DNA of 13,336 bases from an uncultured Peptococcaceae bacterium (GTDB lineage Bacteria; Bacillota; Peptococcia; Peptococcales; Peptococcaceae): contig CAUDRX010000053.1 of assembly GCA_958451915.1 (NCBI GenBank), positions 1-13,336 of the forward strand. Reading direction: 5' to 3'. Below the pieces are notes generated by a model that saw only the letters and a program-made list of their open reading frames with translations, was not told the origin of the DNA and made no database searches. The translations under genes and the position numbers were made by a program. Numbering within the stretch: the first letter of the stretch is position 1; the number at the start of each line of letters is the position of its first letter. Below, piece after piece: positions 1 to 4,666 of this stretch.

Positions 1-27
1 GGCGTGCAAAAAACTTTGAAAAAAGTA

Positions 28-56
28 TTGACATACCCAAAAGGGAATGGTATGAT
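28..56 (+). promoter_or_regulatory. Strong sigma70/sigmaA-type promoter
   Basis: TTGACA (28-33), a 17-bp spacer and TATGAT (51-56) give a perfect -35 and a 5/6 -10 at ideal spacing. Transcription should start near 62-64 and run through the leader and hairpin-rich region into the gene at 665. The spacer and the start-point region each hold one copy of an 18-bp repeat, the usual arrangement for a repressed promoter. Confidence 0.85.
33..50 (+). repeat. Operator-like repeat, copy 1 (promoter spacer)
   Basis: An 18-bp sequence, ATACCCAAAAGGGAATGG, lies between the -35 and -10 boxes. It has imperfect dyad symmetry: ATACCC and GGGAAT flank AAAA, and 5 of 6 arm positions are complementary. An identical copy lies 28 bp downstream. 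A DNA-binding repressor or autoregulator is inferred; no candidate regulator is identified in the window. Confidence 0.7.
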
Positions 57-60
57 GGGT

Positions 61-78
61 ATACCCAAAAGGGAATGG
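61..78 (+). repeat. Operator-like repeat, copy 2 (start-point region)
   Basis: This is an exact second copy of the 18-bp repeat at 33-50, starting 28 bp after the first and covering the predicted transcription start. Its left end also forms the perfect palindrome GGGTATACCC (57-66). A factor bound here would block open-complex formation. Confidence 0.7.
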
Positions 79-171
79 GCCACCGGAACCAATCCGGCAG
101 ACATACTACAACAGCCGCCCTTGCAGGCGGGGTATAAATCAACAAACCACACGACAAGGAGGAAACACGCA

Positions 172-186
172 ATGATTAGAATGTAA
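172..186 (+). CDS. Four-codon leader reading frame (MIRM)
   Basis: An excellent ribosome-binding site (AAGGAGG, 156-162) stands 9 nt before an ATG that opens a frame of only four codons (Met-Ile-Arg-Met) ending in TAA. The frame is open further upstream, but the promoter start near 63 makes this the only ATG preceded by a good Shine-Dalgarno site. A 7-bp hairpin begins 3 nt after the stop. A strong site driving a near-empty frame ahead of a structured leader fits a ribosome-positioning or attenuation peptide; that role is inferred. The alternative is a fortuitous start, or an RNA domain that merely resembles one. Confidence 0.4.
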   Translation: MIRM

Positions 187-189
187 CCG

Positions 190-609
190 GCCACGCAAGG
201 CGTGGCACCTAAACCCATCAGATCTTTGACATAAACCCCATGATAGCATGGGCGGGGTGTCGTGGAAACGCGGCATCTTATCGGGGACTAACAACCCCCG
301 GCGCGCGGATAACCGGCGTGCACTGGCAGAATAGGTAACGGATAGGCGGAAGGCGTCAAAGAGACGCGCTGAACCCCAGCAAGGCGCAAGGATGCGCACG
401 CATAAAGGGGGGAGATATGCCTAAAAGTTATTGCAATCGGTTAGATGGCCCCGGAAGTGTCGACAGCGGTACGCGCATATCATCATGAGCGGAAGGGCGG
501 AAAGGCAATAGGGGCGCATGGACGTGAACAGACAGCAACGCGGGCAAACCCCGCGGTTACGGTTAGGAACACCGGTCGACCCATACCCACAAGGAGGCGC
601 GTCAAGCGC
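190..609 (+). ncRNA. Candidate large structured RNA or 5' leader
   Basis: This is the longest stretch without a convincing gene (187-664), and it is dense in GC-rich hairpins. Stems by arm coordinates: 190-196/200-206; 237-242/247-252; 256-264/269-277 (9 bp, GAAA tetraloop); 282-286/296-300; 301-308/313-321 (8 bp, one bulged G, loop AUAA); 353-357/363-367, enclosed by CTGG 323-326 with CCAG 376-379; 384-387/394-397, flanked by CCCC and GGGG; 539-544/550-555; 597-600/606-609. Three stems between 256 and 321 are almost contiguous. Size and setting recall large phage- or plasmid-borne RNAs such as ROOL and GOLLD, but I do not recognise a specific consensus. It is probably transcribed from the promoter at 28-56 together with the gene at 665. 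Confidence 0.55.
583..594 (+). repeat. Degenerate operator core, copy 3
   Basis: ATACCCACAAGG matches the first 12 bases of the promoter repeat (ATACCCAAAAGG) at 11 of 12 positions. It lies near the 3' end of the hairpin-rich leader, about 70 nt before the start of the 239-residue gene. It could be a downstream auxiliary operator; chance is possible for a single 11/12 match. Confidence 0.35.
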
Positions 610-664
610 ATATCTTGTTACAATGGCCGCGCTGATGGTGCGGTGACAGGAAGGGGTTATTCAA

Positions 665-1384
665 ATGTTAAAACAGTTAAATTGCACATATTTCGATAAA
701 ACAGCCATTGAAAAGTTTAACGATAGGGCCGATCTGGGCGCTGTTTATTACGTCAATAGCGACGCGCTAAAAGCTATTGATAACGCCAAAAAAGAATTAT
801 CTGACATTTTGGCGGAATATGGTCAAAATGATGCCATTTCGGTCAAAATCAATGAGCTGGAAAAAATGGCTAAAAGCGTAAAAGACGCCAGAACAACGGC
901 CGCCGAACGCATCGACAAAGCTAAAGGCATCGAGGGTTTACTAATTGATGAAGATAACAAGGCACGCGCCCACGCTTTCCACGTATCTGGCAAATATCGC
1001 AAGCTGAGAGACGTCAAAACCGACAATTCGAAAGAAACTGGATATTATCAAGGATGCGCGGATACTGTGCGCGGTATCATTGTCCAGATCGTCGAGCGTG
1101 CCGAAAAACTGGAAGACGTCAAAGGCAGAGATAAGGACTGGTTAAAAATTGCCACAAAGGGCGAATGTAAAACTGTCCAAAACTGCCTCGCAAATATGGC
1201 CTTTACGCTCTATGGCGCAAACGATAAATTTAAAGGCAATGATGTGCTTTATGCAATCATAGCAAGCATTAAAACGAAAGATGGCAAATATGAGGTATAC
1301 AGTGCCAACAAAACACAAAAAGCGATGCTGGAAGTAGTTAACTTGCATGTATTGGGTGAAAAAGACGACGACAAAGACAAGTGA
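665..1384 (+). CDS. Hypothetical protein, 239 aa, unknown function
   Basis: I do not recognise this protein. It starts at an ATG behind AGGAAGGGG (648-656). The first 30 residues are mixed. Residues about 32-95 are lysine- and glutamate-rich and look helical, possibly coiled. The central part (about 95-165) is charged, and the C terminus ends in a very polar run (GEKDDDKDK). No signal peptide or membrane segment is visible. Its codon choice looks different from the downstream cluster (more AAA, TTT and ATT). It is the only sizeable gene in a unit bounded by the promoter at 28-56 and two terminators after 1384, separated from that promoter by about 600 nt of leader. An RNA-associated role next to the structured leader is conceivable but is only inference from position. 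Confidence 0.85.
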   Translation: MLKQLNCTYFDKTAIEKFNDRADLGAVYYVNSDALKAIDNAKKELSDILAEYGQNDAISVKINELEKMAKSVKDARTTAAERIDKAKGIEGLLIDEDNKARAHAFHVSGKYRKLRDVKTDNSKETGYYQGCADTVRGIIVQIVERAEKLEDVKGRDKDWLKIATKGECKTVQNCLANMAFTLYGANDKFKGNDVLYAIIASIKTKDGKYEVYSANKTQKAMLEVVNLHVLGEKDDDKDK

Positions 1385-1388
1385 AAGA

Positions 1389-1412
1389 GAGGCGCTTGAC
1401 GCGCCTCCTTTT
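1389..1412 (+). terminator. Intrinsic terminator 1
   Basis: A 7-bp GC-rich stem, GAGGCGC (1389-1395) with GCGCCTC (1401-1407), closes the loop TTGAC. It is followed by C and TTTT, starting 5 nt after the stop of the 239-residue gene. The short T tract makes it moderate on its own. Confidence 0.7.
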
Positions 1413-1418
1413 GGGTAT
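1407..1418 (-). repeat. Inverted operator core, copy 4
   Basis: CCTTTTGGGTAT is the exact reverse complement of the first 12 bases of the promoter repeat (33-44). It overlaps the T tract of terminator 1. It is followed by GGGAAT and a TATGAT (1424-1429), sequences also found in the promoter region, but no -35 box at proper spacing is present. The transcription unit is therefore bracketed by the motif. Confidence 0.5.
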
Positions 1419-1435
1419 GGGAATATGATGATAGA

Positions 1436-1457
1436 GCGGTTTGATACCGTCTTTTTT
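1436..1457 (+). terminator. Intrinsic terminator 2
   Basis: A stem GCGGT (1436-1440) with ACCGT (1446-1450), loop TTGAT, is followed by C and six T residues (1452-1457). It lies in tandem with terminator 1 and should insulate the first unit from the downstream gene cluster. Confidence 0.65.
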
Positions 1458-1474
1458 GTTGCAATGAACATGCC

Positions 1475-1504
1475 CGCGCATTATGCGCGTGACAAAAACG
1501 CGGG
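1475..1504 (+). repeat. CGCG-rich palindromic repeat, copy 1
   Basis: CGCGCA (1475-1480), TTA and TGCGCG (1484-1489) form a perfect 6-bp dyad. It is followed by an A-rich stretch and CGCGGGG. The core GCGCATTATGCGCG recurs exactly 64 bp downstream, so this is a duplicated element rather than an isolated palindrome. It could be a protein-binding site, an RNA hairpin or part of an origin. Confidence 0.6.
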
Positions 1505-1539
1505 GATCAGATCATTTTCTCTTCGTATTGGATGCGCGG

Positions 1540-1570
1540 GCGCATTATGCGCGCGAAAAATTCGCGGGGG
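1540..1570 (+). repeat. CGCG-rich palindromic repeat, copy 2
   Basis: This copy repeats the 14-bp core GCGCATTATGCGCG and the following A-rich and CGCGGGG part of copy 1 with small changes. It overlaps a second possible stem, CGCGAA (1552-1557) with TTCGCG (1561-1566). Downstream, GGAAATTTCC (1595-1604) is another perfect palindrome. The intergenic 1458-1630 has no convincing promoter or gene otherwise. Confidence 0.6.
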
Positions 1571-1630
1571 ATATAACTCGAAGAAGGACGCGCGGGAAAT
1601 TTCCGAGGGAAAAGAAAGCAGGTGGACATT

Positions 1631-1882
1631 ATGCTAAAACTTCAACCCGAGCTGGAAAGCGTGACAGCAAAATTCGCAGCCAATAAAGGCGCTATTTTAG
1701 ATTGGGCTAAACAATTGCGCGAAAGCGGCGACTACAACGATTTTGAAACGCGGTTAGCGGCTGAGTGCAAATATATGCTCATTGGCGTGCCGACGGTTTG
1801 CGAATGGTACGACAAGTACGACTGTAACGACAATCACGTTAATAGTTTGATCAAAGCAGCGTTGCGAAACGCGGGAATTTGA
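1631..1882 (+). CDS. Hypothetical protein, 83 aa
   Basis: Not recognised. The ATG at 1631 is preferred over the GTG at 1622 because AGGTGG (1620-1625) sits 5 nt upstream of it. The protein is soluble-looking and mostly helical in composition, with three cysteines and a central CEWYDKYDCND stretch. It is the first gene of a run of same-strand small genes, following the palindrome-rich intergenic block. The gap to the next gene is 29 nt. Confidence 0.75.
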   Translation: MLKLQPELESVTAKFAANKGAILDWAKQLRESGDYNDFETRLAAECKYMLIGVPTVCEWYDKYDCNDNHVNSLIKAALRNAGI

Positions 1883-1896
1883 AAGCCGAAAGAAGG

Positions 1897-1914
1897 AAAG
1901 GACTGAGAAAAATG
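1897..1914 (+). promoter_or_regulatory. Conserved translation-start cassette, copy 1
   Basis: AAAGGACTGAGAAAAATG contains the Shine-Dalgarno AAAGGA and the start codon (ATG at 1912). The identical 18 bases recur at 5101, 6073 and 7002, with variants at 4300, 8371 and 11670. Conservation beyond the SD shows duplication or a shared control element. Confidence 0.8.
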
Positions 1915-2286
1915 ACTGAAAGAGAACGTCAGGCCATCATCTCTATGATGGAGCAACAGGAGAACAAACGTCAGCGTGAACAGGATCGCGGACGTGAAAG
2001 GATTGCGGACTCAATTTACGCAAAAATTGTCGGGATTCGCTCTGTTCTCAGCGTGCTGGACGAGCTGGAAAAGCACGATGAGCGGGAACTGATCACGCAG
2101 CCGTATAGTGTGGTATTAGAGTGCGGAAAATCCGAAGTGGTGAAATCCGTATTACGCAATATGCGCGGCGTGGTATGGGATGTGGCAGGATGCGGCGACT
2201 TTGTTGTTATCACTGTCAACCTTGATCCGCGCACCCGTGAATATCGCATGGTTATGGACGTGTGCGAAGCCTTGGCAGGAGTATAG
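1912..2286 (+). CDS. Hypothetical protein, 124 aa
   Basis: Not recognised. The ATG at 1912 lies in the repeated AAAGGACTGAGAAAAATG cassette; a TTG upstream in the same frame would translate through the ribosome-binding site and is rejected. Residues 1-30 are highly charged and helical (Glu, Arg and Gln rich, possible coiled coil). Residues about 50-124 look like a compact alpha/beta domain with hydrophobic strands (SVVLEC, FVVITVNL). No membrane segment or known catalytic motif is visible. Confidence 0.8.
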   Translation: MTERERQAIISMMEQQENKRQREQDRGRERIADSIYAKIVGIRSVLSVLDELEKHDERELITQPYSVVLECGKSEVVKSVLRNMRGVVWDVAGCGDFVVITVNLDPRTREYRMVMDVCEALAGV

Positions 2287-2332
2287 TGCAGCGAGCCAAA
2301 GAAGTGAAGAAAAGCCGAAGGGAGGATTTACC

Positions 2333-2794
2333 ATGTTAGATTACAGAAAAAGAAGGCTGTTTATCAATACAGCCGAAGAAGGCGCAGGCAATCCAGCCGG
2401 TGATAGATATCGCGGCATGTATCGCGCTATGATTCTGCTCGGACTCGATGAAGAGTATGATGCCTTTGAAGACGCACTCAGATCGTTCCGTGTAGAATGG
2501 GGAATCATGAAGACGGTGGAAGTCCAAGTGGAAAAGACGGGCATGACGGATTTCATGGAACTCATGCGCGAAGTAGACGACGAAACCGGATATCCTGGGA
2601 ACAATTACGACGAGATCACAATTTATCAGCTCGTGGGCGACGACTGGATGACTGTAGCTCGCAGAAAATGGTGGGGCGTGGCGCTCACCGATGAAGTGCG
2701 CGAAGAGTTCGAGAATCCCGAAGACATCATGGATTTTGGCGAATTCGGGTACTTTGAGCCATGGAGAATTGAGCAGCCACTAGGATTTGCTTGA
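2333..2794 (+). CDS. Acidic hypothetical protein, 153 aa
   Basis: Not recognised. The start is the ATG at 2333, behind GGGAGG (2320-2325). A basic N terminus (YRKRR) is followed by a strongly acidic body: by hand count 34 Asp/Glu against 17 Lys/Arg. It contains aromatic patches (WMTVARRKWWG) and an acidic C-terminal third. It lies just upstream of ardA, and its TGA stop overlaps the -35 box of the promoter there. High negative charge is compatible with a DNA-mimic or antirestriction role, but nothing in the sequence proves this. Confidence 0.85.
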   Translation: MLDYRKRRLFINTAEEGAGNPAGDRYRGMYRAMILLGLDEEYDAFEDALRSFRVEWGIMKTVEVQVEKTGMTDFMELMREVDDETGYPGNNYDEITIYQLVGDDWMTVARRKWWGVALTDEVREEFENPEDIMDFGEFGYFEPWRIEQPLGFA

Positions 2795-2820
2795 CAGATG
2801 TGTCAGTCGTGTGCTATAAC
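2791..2820 (+). promoter_or_regulatory. Promoter upstream of ardA
   Basis: TTGACA (2791-2796, perfect) overlaps the stop codon of the preceding gene and is followed after 18 bp by TATAAC (2815-2820, 5/6). The spacer and -10 box lie inside the left arm of a long imperfect inverted repeat (2799-2846). The predicted transcript has a leader of roughly 190 nt before ardA. Confidence 0.65.
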
Positions 2821-2846
2821 TATCACGAGATAGAACACGAGACACA
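2799..2846. repeat. Long imperfect inverted repeat over the ardA promoter
   Basis: Three nested arm pairs form one hairpin: TGTGTC (2799-2804) with GACACA (2841-2846); TCGTGT (2807-2812) with ACACGA (2835-2840); CTATC (2820-2824) with GATAG (2829-2833), loop ACGA. The left-arm segment GCTATAA, which contains most of the -10 box, bulges out. It could be an operator, an RNA leader hairpin, or a folded single-strand promoter of the kind known upstream of antirestriction genes in conjugative plasmids. Confidence 0.65.
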
Positions 2847-2934
2847 CGCGACAGAATCCTTTATTTTTTTCACCATCGCATTAGAAAACTGACAGTTACT
2901 AACATAACGTGGTTTCGTCGGCAGAATAATACTA

Positions 2935-2951
2935 GTCTGCGGAATTTCAGA
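2935..2951 (+). repeat. Direct repeat in ardA leader, copy 1
   Basis: GTCTGCGGAATTTCAGA recurs at 2963-2979 with two transitions, start to start 28 bp. A weaker match (GTCGGCAGAAT) precedes it at 2917-2927. Likely a protein- or RNA-level control element of the leader. Confidence 0.55.
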
Positions 2952-2962
2952 AAATAAGAATC

Positions 2963-2979
2963 GTCTGTGGAATTTTAGA
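2963..2979 (+). repeat. Direct repeat in ardA leader, copy 2
   Basis: GTCTGTGGAATTTTAGA matches copy 1 at 15 of 17 positions. It is immediately followed by a small hairpin, GCGCC (2980-2984) with GGCGC (2988-2992), ending 8 nt before the ardA ribosome-binding site. The hairpin could modulate access to that site. Confidence 0.55.
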
Positions 2980-3015
2980 GCGCCGATGGCGCAAGAATCG
3001 AAAGGAGAATTAACC

Positions 3016-3528
3016 ATGTTAGAACTTAGAGCATTTATCACGAACCTCGGCAAGTATAACGAGGGCGAATTGGTCGGCGAATGGGTCGACTTTCCGATTG
3101 ACGAAAACGAAGAGCGTGACCTCATGGAGCGCATCGGAATCGACGGCAGAAGGTACGAAGAGCACTTTGTGACCGATTATGAAGGCGACGTAGATTGGTA
3201 CAGCTATTTCGGGGAATATCCGTCTATCAAATGGCTGAACGAGACTGCGGAAAAGCTCGAAGACTGGGACGACAGCACGTTCTGCGCGGCTTGCGAGTAT
3301 GAATGCATCGAAGATGCGCTTGATTCCGATCCTGATGAATGGATGCTGTTGCCGGATGTCAATACGGATGAAGATCTCGGTTGCTATTATGCCGTTGAGG
3401 TTGGCACTGTGGATTTCGGCGGAAACGAAACACTCGAAAGATACTTCGATTTCGAATCGTATGGGCGAGATATCCGATACGAAACCCATGGGTGCTTCAC
3501 GGATTATGGCTGGGTTGAAAGATACTAG
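3016..3528 (+). CDS. ardA: ArdA-family antirestriction protein
   Basis: ArdA proteins are elongated acidic dimers that mimic bent B-form DNA and inhibit type I restriction-modification enzymes after a mobile element enters a cell. The 170-residue length is typical of the family. The N terminus (residues 5-28) carries the ArdA start signature with NLGKYNEGELVGEWVDFP. The C terminus (142-167) has the family's RYFDFESYGRDI block followed by HGCFTDYGWVE. The body is rich in Asp, Glu and aromatics, as expected for a phosphate mimic. The start is the ATG at 3016 behind AAAGGAG (3000-3006). It has its own promoter region with a long hairpin and repeats, suggesting tight or entry-linked expression, and heads a cluster of small acidic orphan genes. 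Target range cannot be read from sequence. Confidence 0.93.
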   Translation: MLELRAFITNLGKYNEGELVGEWVDFPIDENEERDLMERIGIDGRRYEEHFVTDYEGDVDWYSYFGEYPSIKWLNETAEKLEDWDDSTFCAACEYECIEDALDSDPDEWMLLPDVNTDEDLGCYYAVEVGTVDFGGNETLERYFDFESYGRDIRYETHGCFTDYGWVERY

Positions 3529-3558
3529 GATGCGGAACGCCTGAAAGGAGGACTAATC

Positions 3559-3723
3559 ATGTTAAACATGTACATCCGGAAAAGTTGTGGGTATCTGCTG
3601 ATCAGAGTCGACGGATTCCCAAAAAGAAGGTATCTCCACTACACGAAACGCGAAGCCGTCAGGAGGTATCGGCAGGAGTTCGGAATCGTCGGCAAGCACA
3701 TGAAACAAATCGAATGGGGGTGA
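3559..3723 (+). CDS. Small basic protein, 54 aa
   Basis: A short gene with a perfect ribosome-binding site (AAAGGAGG, 3544-3551) 7 nt before its ATG. The product begins MLNMYIRKSCGYLLIRVDGF, is rich in Arg, Lys and Tyr, and is probably a small compact alpha/beta protein: a strand-rich first half, then a helical KREAVRRYRQEFG segment. The basic charge contrasts with acidic ArdA upstream and allows nucleic-acid binding, which is only inference. Its TGA stop lies 5 nt before the next ATG, and its last codons (TGG GGG TGA) supply the next gene's ribosome-binding site, so the two are probably coupled. Confidence 0.8.
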   Translation: MLNMYIRKSCGYLLIRVDGFPKRRYLHYTKREAVRRYRQEFGIVGKHMKQIEWG

Positions 3724-3728
3724 ATAAA

Positions 3729-3947
3729 ATGCGTGAACAATTAAGAAGGCAATACGCCGAAGAAGTCGCGGATACTCTGCGGGGTCTTGTAGACAGAAAA
3801 TGGCAAGAAGAAGAGTTGCCGTTCGTTGTCGGCCACGAACTGAGAAGCAGCGATCTGACACGCTTGGTCGAAGAGCTGACAGAGCTGGCATCACATCCGC
3901 GCAAGTATCGAGAAACATTGTATTGGTTGGGATTACTTAGACATTAG
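3729..3947 (+). CDS. Hypothetical protein, 72 aa
   Basis: Not recognised. The start is the ATG at 3729, with the Shine-Dalgarno GGGGGTG overlapping the end of the preceding gene (translational coupling). The product is helical and charged throughout (MREQLRRQYAEEVADTLRGL, then RLVEELTELASH). It has no cysteine, signal peptide or membrane segment, and looks like a small helical bundle or dimerising adaptor. The next gene begins 14 nt later behind AGGAGGAGG. Confidence 0.8.
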   Translation: MREQLRRQYAEEVADTLRGLVDRKWQEEELPFVVGHELRSSDLTRLVEELTELASHPRKYRETLYWLGLLRH

Positions 3948-3961
3948 GAGGAGGAATTAGC

Positions 3962-4327
3962 ATGAAGGCAACCCGAAGAAGGAGGAGGAGACCATATCCG
4001 GCATGCGAGGTCGCGATCTGTAGACGGTTTGCGAATGTGATCAAGGCCGAAGGAAATAGCCTGCGGAAAATGCTGGAATGGACGGAGCCGCGATGGTATA
4101 CGTGCGGAGTCTTTGGCCGGGCGTGCGATGTCTACCAATACGACGAAACAACAGCCATCGCGGTCGGTTATGGGTCGTTCGGAAATCTGGTAGCAGATCG
4201 AACGGTAATAGAACAGTACGCCGAACGCGCTGAAAAAGACGGTCGGCGGAAAGATGTACTGTGCAAATTGACAAGCGAGTTTATCAAAGAAGTAGTTGGA
4301 AAGGACTGTGATAAAAATGACGATTAA
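3962..4327 (+). CDS. Hypothetical protein, 121 aa, basic N terminus
   Basis: Not recognised. The start is the ATG at 3962 behind AGGAGGAGG (3947-3955). Residues 4-10 are almost all arginine (TRRRRRRP), giving a nucleic-acid-binding-like tail. A mixed central domain has three cysteines and a CGVFGRACDVYQYDETTAIAV segment that looks like beta strands. A charged C-terminal helix ends KDCDKNDD. The last 11 nt overlap the start of the next gene, a small membrane protein. Confidence 0.8.
   Translation: MKATRRRRRRPYPACEVAICRRFANVIKAEGNSLRKMLEWTEPRWYTCGVFGRACDVYQYDETTAIAVGYGSFGNLVADRTVIEQYAERAEKDGRRKDVLCKLTSEFIKEVVGKDCDKNDD
4300..4319 (+). promoter_or_regulatory. Translation-start cassette, divergent copy
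   Basis: AAAGGACTGTGATAAAAATG (ATG at 4317) is a variant of the cassette with a 2-bp insertion. It lies inside the coding region of the preceding gene, so its conservation is notable despite coding constraint. Confidence 0.55.
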
Positions 4328-4550
4328 TGAAGGTCTCGAATTTTTCATCGGGGTAGCACTGACAATTCTGGTAACAAATTTTGCCATCCTCGTGGGAATT
4401 TTTGGAGCCCTTTTCTATAAGGTCTGCCTTGTGTTTGCTCTCTTCGTATTGGGATTCTGGATGCTTAACCCTGGGCATTGCCTGAGACCAATCAAGGACA
4501 ATCCACCACGCAGAAGGAGACCAGTAGAGCAACCACGTAGAAGAGCATAA
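4317..4550 (+). CDS. Small two-helix membrane protein, 77 aa
   Basis: Two hydrophobic segments, about residues 9-33 and 35-51, are separated by a single Tyr-Lys and predict a helical hairpin in the cytoplasmic membrane. The C-terminal tail (57-77) is rich in proline and arginine (PPRRRRPVEQPRRR), which by the positive-inside rule should be cytoplasmic. The start at 4317 is set by the cassette AAAGGACTG; a TTG 21 nt upstream is less likely. It overlaps the previous gene by 11 nt. Membrane proteins this small in mobile elements include holin-like, superinfection-exclusion and entry-exclusion factors, but no family is recognised. Confidence 0.8.
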   Translation: MTINEGLEFFIGVALTILVTNFAILVGIFGALFYKVCLVFALFVLGFWMLNPGHCLRPIKDNPPRRRRPVEQPRRRA

Positions 4551-4576
4551 GAAAGAAGGAAAGGAATGTGATTAGC

Positions 4577-4666
4577 ATGGGGAAAATTAAATGGAGCTGG
4601 TGCAAGAGAAGGGTTTGCGCCGTCCAGCGGGCGGCTACGAAGAATAGAAAGGAGAATCAGCCATGA
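4577..4666 (+). CDS. Possible 29-aa basic peptide
   Basis: A 111-nt gap between two genes holds an ATG about 10 nt after AAGGAAAGGA (4557-4566). The 29-residue frame ends with a TGA that overlaps the next gene's ATG (ATGA at 4663-4666). The peptide starts MGKIKWSWCKRRVC and is basic with two cysteines. The ribosome-binding site and the stop/start overlap support translation; the small size leaves chance possible. It might serve mainly to couple translation. Confidence 0.45.
   Translation: MGKIKWSWCKRRVCAVQRAATKNRKENQP

Noticed and set aside
226..254. TTGACA at 226-231 as a second promoter in the leader
   Set aside because: No acceptable -10 box at 16-18 bp; the segment at the right distance is TGGGCG.
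417..646. Short frames at 417-488 (23 codons, GGGGGGAG close upstream), 485-511 and 518-646 (42 codons)
   Set aside because: The first has its SD too close to the ATG, the others have none, and all run through strong hairpins. They are kept only as a caution that the leader might encode tiny peptides.
445..699. An 84-codon + strand frame across the hairpin-rich leader into the 239-residue gene
   Set aside because: No ribosome-binding site, arginine/glycine-rich low-complexity translation, overlap with the real gene, and the region is better explained by RNA structure.
1396..1429. TTGACG (1396) with TATGAT (1424) as a promoter for the downstream cluster
   Set aside because: Spacer is 22 bp, the -35 lies in the terminator loop, and terminator 2 follows at once.
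2799..2872. The hairpin at 2799-2846 plus the T-rich tract at 2861-2872 as an intrinsic terminator
   Set aside because: The T tract starts about 14 nt after the stem, too far for canonical termination, and the stem is interrupted.
3019..3489. 156-codon open frame antisense to ardA
   Set aside because: ArdA is unambiguous on the + strand; the antisense frame is a shadow of its Asp/Glu-rich codons.
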